A stretch of DNA of 64,000 nt from DATLLN01 sp963720885 (GCA_963720885.1 CAVRGW010000006.1:992001-1056000); one strand, 5' to 3'. Positions 50,075 to 61,169 are shown, counted from the first letter of the stretch. Notes: generated by a model from the sequence alone, not told the origin. Program-made: numbers and translations.

Positions 50075-50990
50075 GGCGCGTCACCAGATCCTCGAGGCCG
50101 GCCTCGCGCACCAGCTCCTGGTCCTCCTCGTACTTGAGCACCGAGCCCAGCGTCCGGCCGGCGATCCCCGCATCCAGCGTCTCGACGCCCAGCAGCTGCA
50201 GCGCCGACAGCCAGTCGATCGCCTCGGCGATCCCCGGCGGCTTCTGCACGTCCGTGTCGCGCAGCCGCGAGACGGCGTCGGCGACCTGCACCGCCAGCGT
50301 CGGCGACGAGCCGCGAACGCGCCGGCGGATGATGTCGACGGCCCGGGCGGTGTCCGGGTAGTCGATCCAGTGGTACAGGCACCGCCGCTTGACCGCGTCG
50401 TGCAGATCGCGCGTGCGGTTGGACGTCAGCACGATCGCCGGCGGGTGCGTCGCCCGGATCGTCCCCAGCTCGGGAATCGTCACGGCCGCCTCGGCCAGCA
50501 GCTCGAGCAGGAACGCCTCGAAGTCGTCATCGGCGCGATCGATCTCGTCGATCAGCAGCACGGCCGGCCGGGGGCCGGGATGCTCGAGCGCCTGCAGCAG
50601 CGGCCGCCGGATCAGGTATTCGGGCCGGAACAGGTCGTCCTCGCTGACCGACGAGCCGCCCGCGTCGGCCAGCCGGATGCTGAGCAGCTGGCGCGGGTAG
50701 TTCCACTCGTACAGCGCCTCGGCGGCATCGATGCCCTCGTAGCACTGGAGCCGGACCAGAGGCGTGTCGAGCACTGCTGCCAGCGCCCGCGCGGCCTCCG
50801 TCTTGCCGACCCCGGCCTCGCCCTCCAGCAGCAGCGGCTGGGGCAGGCGGACGCTGAGGAAGAGCGACGTCGCCAGGCCCTCGTCGACCAGGTAGTCCAC
50901 GCCGGCCAGCCGAACTGCCAGCGTCTCGATGTCGGGGACGAGTGCGCGGACCTCGTCCGCCGCGTCACCCGTGACGAGCGGCGGCGTCAT
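50067..50990 (-). CDS. coxD: CoxD-like MoxR AAA+ ATPase
   Basis: Protein of 307 residues. Walker A is LEGEAGVGKTEAARAL (residues 55-70), Walker B is PAVLLIDEIDRADDDFEAFLLELL, and the sensor and arginine finger lie in IVLTSNRTRDLHDAVKRRCLYHWIDYP. This is the CoxD subfamily of MoxR ATPases, which partially unfolds apo-CO dehydrogenase so that sulfur and copper can be inserted. The start overlaps the CoxF/XdhC-like gene by 26 bases; the stop overlaps coxE. ATP hydrolysis and maturation role come from knowledge of the family. Confidence 0.85.
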   Translation of the reverse strand: MTPPLVTGDAADEVRALVPDIETLAVRLAGVDYLVDEGLATSLFLSVRLPQPLLLEGEAGVGKTEAARALAAVLDTPLVRLQCYEGIDAAEALYEWNYPRQLLSIRLADAGGSSVSEDDLFRPEYLIRRPLLQALEHPGPRPAVLLIDEIDRADDDFEAFLLELLAEAAVTIPELGTIRATHPPAIVLTSNRTRDLHDAVKRRCLYHWIDYPDTARAVDIIRRRVRGSSPTLAVQVADAVSRLRDTDVQKPPGIAEAIDWLSALQLLGVETLDAGIAGRTLGSVLKYEEDQELVREAGLEDLVTRRG

Positions 50991-51923
50991 GCGGCTCCTG
51001 CGCTTCGAACCTGGCCTTGCACCCGTCGCAGCAGAAGTAGACGGTCTCGCCGTTGCGCACCGACGACGGCGTCGACGCGGTGACGGCGACGGTCATGCCG
51101 CAGATCGGGTCGACCGCCAGCGGCGGCCCCTCGCCTTCCGCCTGCGCAGGCAACGAGCGCGCCCGGGATGCTCCGGTGGGATGCCGGTGCCGCGCGGCGA
51201 CGATGCCGGCGAGGATCGAGACCGCAACCTCACCCGGCGTTCGCGCTCCGATATCGAGGCCCGCCGGCACGTCGATCCGGGCCAGCTGCTCGTCCGGCAC
51301 GCCGTCGGCGCGAAGCTCCGCCAGCACCCCGGTGCCGCGCTTGGGGGATGCCACCAGGCCGACGTACGGCAGCTCCGCCTCGAGCCCGAGGCGCAGGGTG
51401 TGCAGCTCGTCGCGGCCGTGCGCGGCGACGACCAGAGCCAGGTCGCCGGGGTGGGGGTCGAGGTGCTCGCCGTCGGCCGCGGTGACGGCGAAGCCGAGCT
51501 CGCCGCCCACCCGCACCAGCGCGCGTGCGATCGGCGTGTCCCCGACCACAAGCACTCGCGCGGCCGGCAGCACCGGCTCGAGGAACACCTCGATCGCGCC
51601 GCCCGAGAGGCACGGGTTCTGCACGGTGACCGAGCCGTCGGCGCCGGACACGTCGTCCGCCGTGCCGCCGTCGTCCTCGTCGAACGGGAGGATCCGCAGC
51701 AGCACCGCCTCGCCGGTCTGCATCGACTTCAGGGCGTACGCGCGGACGCTGTGCTCGGTGCATTCACCGCCGACGAAGCCCTCCATGCTGCCGTCGGCGA
51801 GGACGAGGGCGACGTCGCCGGCCGTCACGCTGGTCGGCCGCTGGGCGCGGACGACGGTGGCGGTCGCGAAGACCACCCCCTGGTCGGCGAGCTCCTGGGC
51901 GCGCCGCGACATGGCGGCGCTGA

Positions 51924-51927
<4 letters not shown>
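50965..51927 (-). CDS. XdhC/CoxF-family Moco maturation protein fused to a YHS domain
   Basis: Protein of 320 residues. The N-terminal XdhC/CoxI part (AQELADQGVVFATATVVRAQRPTSVTAGDVALVLADG) and a Rossmann part (RVLVVGDTPIARALVRVG, LPYVGLVASPKRGTGVL) are those of factors that insert or sulfurate the molybdenum cofactor. The last 50 residues are a YHS metal-binding domain, DPICGMTVAV then YFCCDGCKARFEAQ, with four cysteines. YHS domains occur in copper proteins, so the fusion may deliver copper to the Mo-Cu site; that is inference. It overlaps coxL by four bases (ATGA type). Confidence 0.8.
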
Positions 51928-54307
<2,380 letters not shown>

Positions 54308-54308
<1 letters not shown>

Positions 54309-54796
54309 CAGGTGGTCTCCTGTCGTGCTGCCGTCTCGTGCTCGGCCGCCCAGCGCACCGCGGCCACGATGTTCTTGTATCCGGTGCAGCGGCAGATCGA
54401 GCCGGAGATCGCGACGCGTATCTCATGATCGGTCGGATCGGGGTTCTCGTCGAGCAGAGCCCGTGTGGTCATCAGCATCCCCGGTGTGCAGAACCCGCAC
54501 TGGAGGGCGTGCATCTCGTGGAATCCCTGCTGGATCGGATCGAGCTCGCCGTCCCGCTCGAGCGACTCGACGGTGCGCACCTCGTGGCCGTCGCACATCG
54601 CGGCCAGGATGGTGCAGGACTTGACCGGCGTGCCGTCGAGCTGCACGACGCACGCGCCGCAGTTCGACGTATCGCAGCCCCAGTGGGTGCCCGTCAGGTC
54701 GAGCGTCTCGCGGATGAAGTGCACGAGCAGCATGCGCGGCTCGATCTCGCGGGAGACCTGCTCGCCGTTGACTGTCATCGAGACGTTGATGGTCAT
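54308..54796 (-). CDS. coxS: Carbon monoxide dehydrogenase small (iron-sulfur) subunit
   Basis: Protein of 162 residues with two [2Fe-2S] clusters. The plant-type N-terminal cluster uses Cys41, Cys46, Cys49 and Cys61 (GCDTSNCGACV); the C-terminal helical cluster uses Cys100, Cys103, Cys135 and Cys137 (CGFCTPGM, CRCTGY). It carries electrons from CoxL to CoxM. The start overlaps the coxM stop by four bases (ATGA). Confidence 0.92.
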
Positions 54797-55668
54797 GCCT
54801 CCTGGCCTTGCGCACGCGCCGTGGCCCGGCGCAACGCGCGGTGGGTGAGCACACCCGCGAGATGCCGCTTGTAGTCGACCGGGCCGCGTCCGTCCGGGGT
54901 CGGCGAGCAGTCCTCGGATGCGATCTGCGCGGCTTGTGCGAACAGCTCCTCGCTCGGCGCCTTGCCGCGGAGCAGCTCCTCGGCCCGGCTCAGATGAATC
55001 GTCGTCAGCCCGACGGCGCTCAGCGCGATGCCGGCATCGGCGATCGCGCCGCCGTCCAGCCAGACGGCGGCCGATGAGGCTGCGATCGCCCAGTCGCCCG
55101 CGCGCCGCTCGACCTTCTCATGCGCGCTGCCCGCGCCCGGCCGCAGCGGGATCCGCACCTCGGTCAGCATCTCGGCGGCGCCGACGGCGGTCATGTACGG
55201 CCCGACGTGGAACTCGTCCATACTCACGATACGTTCGCCGCCCGATCCTCGGATCACCGTCTGTGCCTTGACCGCGGTGCAGACGGATGACAGGTCCTCG
55301 GCCGCGTCGGCCTGGCACAGCGAGCCGCCGATCGTGCCGCGGTTGCGCACCACGGGGTCGGCGATCACCTGCTCCGCGTCACGGAACACCGGCAGGTGGC
55401 GCGCCAGCACGTCGGAGCCCAGCAGGTCGACGTGGCGGGTCAGCGCGCCGATCCGGATCTCACCCGGCTCGTCGCGGATGTAGGACAGCTCGCCCAGGTC
55501 GTTGATGTCGATCAGGTGCTCCGGATTCGCCAGGCGGAGCTTCATCATCGGCAGCAGGCTGTGGCCGCCGGCGATGATCCGTGCCTCGGGGCCGAGCCGC
55601 TCGAGCGACGCGATCGCGCCCTCGACGCTCGTCGCGCGCTCATACTCGAACGCTGCGGGAGTCTGCAC
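54793..55668 (-). CDS. coxM: Carbon monoxide dehydrogenase medium (FAD) subunit
   Basis: Protein of 291 residues of the CO dehydrogenase flavoprotein family. FAD is bound by IIAGGHSLLPMMKLRLANPE (AGGHSLLP at 33-40) and RGTIGGSLCQADAAED (TIGGS at 112-116), where relatives usually have SLAHADPA. The C-terminal domain CO_deh_flav_C follows. It hands electrons to the respiratory quinone pool. The order M-S-L is the one typical of form I clusters. Twelve bases separate it from the last of five small membrane-protein genes upstream. Confidence 0.9.
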   Translation of the reverse strand: MQTPAAFEYERATSVEGAIASLERLGPEARIIAGGHSLLPMMKLRLANPEHLIDINDLGELSYIRDEPGEIRIGALTRHVDLLGSDVLARHLPVFRDAEQVIADPVVRNRGTIGGSLCQADAAEDLSSVCTAVKAQTVIRGSGGERIVSMDEFHVGPYMTAVGAAEMLTEVRIPLRPGAGSAHEKVERRAGDWAIAASSAAVWLDGGAIADAGIALSAVGLTTIHLSRAEELLRGKAPSEELFAQAAQIASEDCSPTPDGRGPVDYKRHLAGVLTHRALRRATARAQGQEA

Positions 55669-55680
55669 CCTGTGCTCCTT

Positions 55681-56310
55681 TCACGAATCGTGCGTGGCGG
55701 GTTTCGCGGGGAGCCGCTTGCGGGGCTGCCCGATGTCGTCGCGCTGCTCGTACTGCACGGGCGCATCGGCTCCGATCACCGGCGAGCGTGGCAGCTTCTC
55801 GGGCCGCGTGTTGCGGACGTCGCGGTAGAGCTTGCCGGCCGATGCGCTCGAGTACTGCGTGTCGCGGAGCGCCGCTCCAGCCGGATTGGCCATCGCGATC
55901 GGCGCCTCGCGGCCGAGCCGCGCGAGCGTCAGCGTGCCCTTCGTGTACACCTCGCCGATCCGCGGCGCCACGATCTCCGTGCTCTGGGGGAAGTTGCGGA
56001 GTCCCGCGGCGGCGGCGCCCGGGTACAGGCCGTCCACCAGGCCGACGGCGTCCTCCAGCCCGGCCTTCTTGACCAGCAGCCCCTCGAGCATGTCGACGCC
56101 GGCGTCGAGGTCGGCGTTGATCGCGTTGACAACCTCGCCGACCGGCGCGGTCTTCTCGACGATCTCCGTGACGTTCCTGATGGTGACGTCGAGCCCCGTG
56201 GTGATCTTCTGGAGCTCGAGGATCGTCATGACCAGGTAGTAGACGAGCGCCAGGATGATCAGCAGGAAGGCGACGATCATGCCGGTTCCGGGTCCGATTG
56301 CAAGCACCAT
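55681..56310 (-). CDS. Single-pass membrane protein, fifth of five before coxM
   Basis: Protein of 209 residues. The N-terminal membrane segment MIVAFLLIILALVYYLVMTILEL (residues 11-33) precedes DUF948-like helical sequence (LQKITTGLDVTIRNVTEIVEKTAPVGEVVNAINADLDAGVDMLEGLL). A proline-rich charged tail follows (RNTRPEKLPRSPV). No family with known role. It is the largest of the row and lies 12 bases before coxM, so it should be on the same transcript. A membrane anchor or electron-transfer docking function for CO dehydrogenase is possible but unproven. Confidence 0.6.
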   Translation of the reverse strand: MVLAIGPGTGMIVAFLLIILALVYYLVMTILELQKITTGLDVTIRNVTEIVEKTAPVGEVVNAINADLDAGVDMLEGLLVKKAGLEDAVGLVDGLYPGAAAAGLRNFPQSTEIVAPRIGEVYTKGTLTLARLGREAPIAMANPAGAALRDTQYSSASAGKLYRDVRNTRPEKLPRSPVIGADAPVQYEQRDDIGQPRKRLPAKPATHDS

Positions 56311-56323
56311 GGTCGTCCTCCTC

Positions 56324-56581
56324 TCAGGCGTCGTCGATGATCACGTCGAGCGAGCCGCCGTAGTTGGCGACTCCGGCAACAGTCTGCGAAACCTGCTCCT
56401 TGGTCGTCAGGAGCAGCGGTACGGCGTCCAGATCCTTCGATGCAGCGGCCGAGACGCGGGTGATCTCGTCGACGCTGGGCGTGATGCTGCGGGCGGCCGT
56501 CAGCACGCCGTACAGCAGGTAGATCACGACCGGGAGCACGACCAGCACGAGCAGGGCGTCGGCGATCCACCAGAGCGTCAC
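56324..56581 (-). CDS. Small single-pass membrane protein, fourth of five
   Basis: Protein of 85 residues with a membrane helix ADALLVLVVLPVVIYLLYGVL (residues 7-27), followed by a short helical soluble part (SITPSVDEITRVSAAASKDLDAVPLLLTTKEQVSQTVAGVANYGGSLDVII in part). Its ATG overlaps the preceding stop by four bases. It has no recognised domain. The pattern of one N-terminal membrane helix and a heptad-like segment repeats in its four neighbours. Confidence 0.6.
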   Translation of the reverse strand: MTLWWIADALLVLVVLPVVIYLLYGVLTAARSITPSVDEITRVSAAASKDLDAVPLLLTTKEQVSQTVAGVANYGGSLDVIIDDA

Positions 56582-56853
56582 TTCGGCCTCCTGTCCGCGA
56601 CCACCGAGGCCTTGCGGGCGATGCCCGGCAGCGCTCCAAGGATGATCTCGAACTGCGAGTTGATGGCCTTCACCGACTCCTCGAGTGGGCGCAGGTGCTG
56701 CGACTCGACCCCGTCCAGCGCCGACGCCAGCGTCGCCAGGCCGGCCGAGGTGCGCTCGAGGCTACGGCGGACGACGATCAGCGCGGCGGCGAGCACGGCC
56801 ACCACGACCACCGCCAGCAGCACGCTGAGGACGATCAGGAGATTCTGGCTCAT
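56578..56853 (-). CDS. Small single-pass membrane protein, third of five
   Basis: Protein of 91 residues. The membrane helix LIVLSVLLAVVVVAVLAAALIVV (residues 6-28) is followed by RRSLERTSAGLATLASALDGVESQHLRPLEESV, a coiled-coil-like stretch, and a short basic end (ARKASVVADRRPK). Overlaps both neighbours by four bases. Function unknown. Confidence 0.6.
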   Translation of the reverse strand: MSQNLLIVLSVLLAVVVVAVLAAALIVVRRSLERTSAGLATLASALDGVESQHLRPLEESVKAINSQFEIILGALPGIARKASVVADRRPK

Positions 56854-57140
56854 TGCCCGTCCTGCCCGAAGCCGTCGGTCAGGGCGTTCATGTAGCCGTC
56901 CTGGACGATCGCCTCGTCGATGATCTCGCCCAGCACCGGCGCGGTCGCCTGGAGCTGGGGGATGTAGGCCGTGTTGCCGGCGACCGCGGTGGCCACCACC
57001 AGCAGGCCGTCGACGGACTTCTCGATGCTGGTCACGGTGCGGACGAGCACGATCAGCAGGAACGCAACGACCAGGGCCGCGACCAGCCCGATCCCCAGCG
57101 AGATCGCCCAGTAGGTGTGGCTGGAGACCAGCAGCGTCAT
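56850..57140 (-). CDS. Small single-pass membrane protein, second of five
   Basis: Protein of 96 residues with the membrane helix AISLGIGLVAALVVAFLLIVLV (residues 12-33), then RTVTSIEKSVDGLLVVATAVAGNTAYIPQLQATAPVLGEIIDEAI and an acidic tail. Overlaps neighbours by four bases. The membrane helix and following TSIEKSVDGL resemble those of the other members, so local duplication is plausible. Function unknown. Confidence 0.6.
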   Translation of the reverse strand: MTLLVSSHTYWAISLGIGLVAALVVAFLLIVLVRTVTSIEKSVDGLLVVATAVAGNTAYIPQLQATAPVLGEIIDEAIVQDGYMNALTDGFGQDGQ

Positions 57141-57400
57141 CTACCCACCGCCACCTTCCGCAGCGCGCGAGCCGAGTGCAGGATGCGCACGCCCGAGTCG
57201 TTGATCCTGGCGATCCCCGACAGCTCGCCGGTCTGATCGCGGACGACGCCGACCGCGTCAACCGCGTCCCGCGCCTGGCGATCGATGCGCATCGCGAGCG
57301 CAACGATCGTGATCACGATCACCGCCGCGACGGCGACCACGACCACGCCCAGCCCGATTCCAAGCAGCCACTGCCCGGAGGTGGAGATCAGGAGCATCAA
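57137..57400 (-). CDS. Small single-pass membrane protein, first of five
   Basis: Protein of 87 residues. The membrane helix WLLGIGLGVVVVAVAAVIVITIVAL (residues 11-35) is followed by AMRIDRQARDAVDAVGVVRDQTGELSGIARINDSGVRILHSARALRKVA. It starts the row and probably the whole cox operon. Its ATG is preceded by AAGGA, and a possible -10 box TATAGT lies at 57453-57448 on the minus strand, 48 bases before the start. Confidence 0.6.
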   Translation of the reverse strand: MMLLISTSGQWLLGIGLGVVVVAVAAVIVITIVALAMRIDRQARDAVDAVGVVRDQTGELSGIARINDSGVRILHSARALRKVAVGR

Positions 57401-57447
57401 GACGTCCTTCGTTCGCCGGATGTACGAGGTCGCGATGACCGGAAATC

Positions 57448-57453
57448 ACTATA
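57448..57453 (-). promoter_or_regulatory. Possible -10 box for the cox operon
   Basis: TATAGT on the minus strand, 48 bases upstream of the first small membrane-protein gene. The expected -35 region is weak. A small stem-loop (CCCTG-CGAAA-CAGGG, 57465-57479) lies just upstream and may end the marR transcript. Confidence 0.3.
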
Positions 57454-57508
57454 CAGCGCAAGCACCCTGCGAAACAGGGCGCGCTTCCGGCGGGCGCCGG
57501 CGGTCTGT

Positions 57509-58018
57509 TCAGGAGGCGGCCGGCGGGTCCTTGGACGCGCAGCGCGGGTCGTGGTACGCCGCCAGCGCGGAGAGGAGGCCGTACAGCGCGCGGCGCTGAT
57601 CGGCGTCCAGCGGCACCAGGAGGTCGTCCTCCATCTGCGCCACGATCGCCCGCAGCTCCTCGAGCTTGTCGCGCCCGGCCGGCGTCAGCTTGACGACGTG
57701 GCGGCGGCGGTCCTGCGGGTCACGCTTGCGGATCACGAGCTCCCGCTCCTCGAGCTCGTCCAGCAGCCGGACTATGAGGCTGCGGTCGTAGCCGAGGGCG
57801 TCGGCGATCTGCGCCTGGGTCTCGCGCGGGTCCTCCTCGAGCAGCGCCAGCACGGCGAAGTGGAACGCGCTCAGCCCGGTGCCTTCGAACGCCTGGTGCG
57901 ACTTGTCCTTGGCCGCGAAGCCGAGCCGCTTGAGCAGGAACGTCGTGCTCGACAGCAGCTCCTTGGGCGGGCCGGGGAGGTGCGCCGGGGAGGCCGTGTG
58001 TGCGTCTGTGAGGTTCAT
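57509..58018 (-). CDS. MarR-family transcriptional regulator
   Basis: Protein of 169 residues with the MarR winged helix. TGLSAFHFAVLALLEEDPRETQAQIADALGYDRSLIVRLLDELEERELVIRKRDPQDRRRHVVKLTP in part covers the DNA-binding domain and wing (residues about 50-115). It is divergent from a DHA2-type exporter gene, the usual target of such regulators, with an inverted repeat CGATAG...CTATCG in the gap. It most likely represses the exporter until a drug-like ligand binds. Confidence 0.85.
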   Translation of the reverse strand: MNLTDAHTASPAHLPGPPKELLSSTTFLLKRLGFAAKDKSHQAFEGTGLSAFHFAVLALLEEDPRETQAQIADALGYDRSLIVRLLDELEERELVIRKRDPQDRRRHVVKLTPAGRDKLEELRAIVAQMEDDLLVPLDADQRRALYGLLSALAAYHDPRCASKDPPAAS

Positions 58019-58039
58019 CGCTTCGAAGTGTAGCGCATG

Positions 58040-58061
58040 CGATAGTCATCCTGTGCTATCG
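58040..58061. promoter_or_regulatory. Inverted repeat CGATAG-N10-CTATCG, likely MarR operator
   Basis: Two complementary hexamers (58040-58045 and 58056-58061), part of nearly matching 8-mers, in the 75-base gap between marR and the MFS gene. The spacing fits a MarR dimer, and the site would cover both promoters. Confidence 0.5.
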
Positions 58062-58093
58062 TAGGTCACATCAACGATCTAGGAGATCAATAA

Positions 58094-59575
58094 ATGTTGG
58101 AATCTTCGATACGACGGCTGGATGACGGGAGGCGCAAGTGGCTTGCGCTTGCCGTGATCGTCGCCGCACAGTTCATGGTCGTCCTGGACATCGCCATCGT
58201 CAACGTGGCGCTGCCGTCGATCAGGGACGACCTCCACTTCGCGCCGGAGAACCTCCAGTGGGTGGTCAGCGCGTACGCGATCCTGTTCGGCGGCGCGCTG
58301 CTCTTGGGCGGTCGGCTGGCCGACATCTTCGGCCGCCGGCGCCTGTTCATCATCGGCCTCGCCCTGTTCTCCGGGGCATCGCTGCTGTGCGGCGTGTCCT
58401 GGTCGGAGGGCTCGCTGATCGCCTTCCGGGCGGTGCAGGGCCTGGGCGGTGCACTGTTCGCACCCGCCGCGCTGTCCATCCTGATGACCACCTTCGCCGA
58501 GGGTGCCGAGCGCAACCGCGCGCTGGGCATCTGGGGCGCGGCCTCCGGCAGCGGCGGCGCCGCCGGTGTGCTGCTGGGCGGGGTCCTGACCTCGTACCTG
58601 AGCTGGCCGTGGGTCTTCTTCATCAACGTGCCGGTCGGACTCGCGGTGATCGCCGCGGCGCCGGCGGTGCTGCGGGAGAGCCGCGGACAGCATGAGCACC
58701 GGCACTTCGACGTGGCCGGCGCAACCTCGGTGACGGCCGGCGTAATGCTGCTGGTGTATGCGATGACGCGTGCCACCCAGGAGGGCTGGTCGAGCACCCC
58801 GACGCTTGGCCTGCTGGGCGCCTCAGCGGCGCTGCTCGCCATGTTCGTCGCCATCGAGCTGCGGTCGCCGGCGCCGCTTCTGCCGATGCGGATCTTCCGC
58901 CTGCGCTCGCTGTCGGCTGCGAATGCGGTGGCCACGATGGTCGGCGCGGTCGCGTTCTCGCAGTTCTTCCTGCTGACGTTGTACATGCAGGGAGTGCTCG
59001 GCTACAGCGCAGTCGAGACCGGCGTCGGCTTCGCGGCGGTGACGCTCACCATCATCGTGTTCTCGAACGTCGCCCAGCGGCTGGTCACCCGGTACGGCGT
59101 GCGCGTCGTGCTGACCACCGGTCTCGCGCTGGACGCCGCCGCGATGGTGCTGTTCACCCGGCTGCCGGTCGACGGCGTGTACTTCTGGGATCTGTTCCCC
59201 GGGCTCATCGTCAGCGGCGTCGGCATGGCGCTGTCCTTCGTCCCGATGACGATCGCCGGGCTGACCGGCGTCCGCCGCGAGGACGCGGGGATCGCGTCGG
59301 GCCTGATCAACACCAGCCGCCAGGTGGGCGGCGCGATCGGACTGGCGGCGGTGACAACGATCGTGGCGTCGTACACCTCGGCGTCGACCGGCAGCGGTCT
59401 GGCGGCCGTCGACGGCGAGCTGGTGAACGGCTTCCAGGCTGGATTCCTGGTGCTGGCCGGTATGGCCCTGCTGGGGGCCGTGCTCTCCGGTGCCCTGCTC
59501 GGTCAGCGGCATGCCGCCGCTGGCGTCGAGCCCCTGACCACCGACAACCGACACGCACTCGAGGAGGCTGCATGA
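58094..59575 (+). CDS. MFS drug exporter of the DHA2 (14-TM, EmrB/QacA) family
   Basis: Membrane protein of 493 residues with about 14 membrane segments. The signature MVVLDIAIVNVALPSIRDDL opens segment one, motif A is GGRLADIFGRRRLFI, and motif C is WGAASGSGGAAGVLLGGVL. It exports drug-like or toxic compounds using proton motive force. The ATG at 58094 has TAGGAGA upstream. Its stop overlaps the start of a small gene (ATGA). Control by the divergent MarR protein is likely. Confidence 0.88.
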   Translation: MLESSIRRLDDGRRKWLALAVIVAAQFMVVLDIAIVNVALPSIRDDLHFAPENLQWVVSAYAILFGGALLLGGRLADIFGRRRLFIIGLALFSGASLLCGVSWSEGSLIAFRAVQGLGGALFAPAALSILMTTFAEGAERNRALGIWGAASGSGGAAGVLLGGVLTSYLSWPWVFFINVPVGLAVIAAAPAVLRESRGQHEHRHFDVAGATSVTAGVMLLVYAMTRATQEGWSSTPTLGLLGASAALLAMFVAIELRSPAPLLPMRIFRLRSLSAANAVATMVGAVAFSQFFLLTLYMQGVLGYSAVETGVGFAAVTLTIIVFSNVAQRLVTRYGVRVVLTTGLALDAAAMVLFTRLPVDGVYFWDLFPGLIVSGVGMALSFVPMTIAGLTGVRREDAGIASGLINTSRQVGGAIGLAAVTTIVASYTSASTGSGLAAVDGELVNGFQAGFLVLAGMALLGAVLSGALLGQRHAAAGVEPLTTDNRHALEEAA

Positions 59576-59811
59576 TGACAGTGAGCTACCTGCCCGATCC
59601 CCCATATCGGGTCGACGACGCGCTGCTCGGTCACGAGATCGACGACCTGCTGCTCTCGCTACGCGGACTCGTGCTGGTGCGCGACCTGCTGGCTGAGCGC
59701 GGCGCGTCGCTCGAGGAGATCGACCAGCACGGCCGAGAGGCCGACCGTGTTCGCGCGCGGCTGGCCACCCTGATCGGGGGCGGCTCCCCGCTCGCACCGG
59801 CTGCGGCCTGA
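59572..59811 (+). CDS. Small hypothetical protein coupled to the MFS exporter
   Basis: Protein of 79 residues without membrane segment or cysteine. It is mainly helical (ALLGHEIDDLLLSLRGLVLVRDLLAERGASLEEIDQHGREADRVRARLATLIG). It overlaps the exporter stop by four bases, so it is made with it. No family is recognised. It may be an accessory or structural peptide of the exporter, a guess from position alone. Confidence 0.5.
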   Translation: MMTVSYLPDPPYRVDDALLGHEIDDLLLSLRGLVLVRDLLAERGASLEEIDQHGREADRVRARLATLIGGGSPLAPAAA

Positions 59812-59818
59812 GGTTCCT

Positions 59819-59844
59819 GCGGGGGGCCGGCGCCGGCCCCCCGC
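59819..59844. terminator. Perfect 26-base GC palindrome between converging genes
   Basis: Two 13-base arms (GCGGGGGGCCGGC and its complement) with no loop. It lies eight bases after the small-gene stop and directly abuts the stop of the converging membrane-sensor gene. A bidirectional terminator. Confidence 0.7.
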
Positions 59845-61119
59845 TCACTGGTTGCGAACGGCCGCCGGGATTCCGGCGGCCGTTCCATGGTCCAGCCGTG
59901 CCGGCGCCGGCCGCAGCCACAGCGACGCGTGATGCGGCTGCACCGTCGCCTGGACGGCGGCCAGCACCTCGGCCTGGAGGCTGTCAAGGTCGACCTGGTC
60001 GCGCATGCGGCCGGCGAACGCCTGGAGCGCGTCGGCCGAGTCGAGCGTTCGCCGGTAGAACCGGCGATCGACCGCCCGCTGGATCCTGCCGCGGACCGGC
60101 TGGAAGGCGCCGGCAACGACCAGTGTCGAGATGGTCACCGCGAGCGCCCCGGACTGGCCCGTCGCCGACTGCAGCAGCCGGCCGAGCAGTGCGATCACGG
60201 TCACGTAGAGCGAGGCCAGCACCGCGACGAGCGACGCGTAGACCAGCGTCTTGCGGATGATCACGTCGATCTCGAACAGGTGGTAGCGGAGGATCGCGAT
60301 CCCCGCCGCGACCGGGACGGCGACCAGTGCGAGCGTGGCGACGGCCAGCTCGATCGCAGTGATCGGCCCGCCTGGGCGCGGCAGCGCGAACGTGGACGTC
60401 CAGAGCAGCCAGATCACACCCAGCAGTGACGTGGCGTAGGCGACCCACTTCAGCTGCAGACGGGTCACACCTTCTGACCGGCGGAGGCGCACGGTGATCG
60501 CCGCACCCGCGGCGACCAGGCTCAGCACCTGGAGCACCCAGCCCACCACCTGGACGGCGGTCAGCGGCGTGCTCGCGTCTGACACACCGAGTGGATTGGG
60601 GACGTCGACGTTGCCGTCCAGCGAGCCGGGCATCAGCCCGAGGCCGACGACCAGGCCGACGACGGCGCCGAGCTGGACGAACAGCACCGGCCGCCACCGC
60701 TGCCCCGGCAGCGTGCCGTCCGGGAAGAGCACCAGGCCGAGGCCGATCAGGACGAGCCCGATCGGCGAGACGCAGTTGGCGATCCACACCGCGGCGACGA
60801 CCCCGGGCAGCGACTGCCCGGCGGCGAGGCCGTAATCGGCGTACGCGAAGGCCGCCGCCGAGATCGCGAAGGTCGTGCCCGAGGCCAGGAAGATCCACCC
60901 GATCGGGTTCTCCTGCCGCCGCGTCGAGATCAGCGCGCCGACGCTGGCGTACGACGCGGCGAATGCGACGAACACGGCGTTGCTGCTCATCGGCGCGGTG
61001 AGGCCGGCGCGCGATCCGGCCAGCTGGGCGATCACCGCGAAGCCGATCAGCACGACATCCGCGCACCACACGACGAAGGCGGCGCGCCGGGCGGCAGGGT
61101 GACGGAGTACGCCCAGCAT
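59845..61119 (-). CDS. Membrane sensor-like protein without kinase domain (paralogue)
   Basis: Protein of 424 residues with about nine membrane segments. ILRYHLFEIDVIIRKTLVYASLVAVLASLYVTVIALLGRLLQSATGQSGALAVTISTL in part, then RGRIQRAVDRRFYRRTLDSADALQAFAGRMRDQVDLDSLQAEVLAAVQATVQPHHASLWL, match the protein at 34111-35313 closely in order. As there, no GAF, histidine kinase or other output domain follows. Possibly it acts through a partner kinase or is a transporter-like sensor. A promoter region divides it from the Wzz-like gene. Confidence 0.65.
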   Translation of the reverse strand: MLGVLRHPAARRAAFVVWCADVVLIGFAVIAQLAGSRAGLTAPMSSNAVFVAFAASYASVGALISTRRQENPIGWIFLASGTTFAISAAAFAYADYGLAAGQSLPGVVAAVWIANCVSPIGLVLIGLGLVLFPDGTLPGQRWRPVLFVQLGAVVGLVVGLGLMPGSLDGNVDVPNPLGVSDASTPLTAVQVVGWVLQVLSLVAAGAAITVRLRRSEGVTRLQLKWVAYATSLLGVIWLLWTSTFALPRPGGPITAIELAVATLALVAVPVAAGIAILRYHLFEIDVIIRKTLVYASLVAVLASLYVTVIALLGRLLQSATGQSGALAVTISTLVVAGAFQPVRGRIQRAVDRRFYRRTLDSADALQAFAGRMRDQVDLDSLQAEVLAAVQATVQPHHASLWLRPAPARLDHGTAAGIPAAVRNQ

Positions 61120-61169
61120 TGCGAGCCAGCCTACGCCGGTGGGCGTTACGGCAACGCTACGAACGGCGG

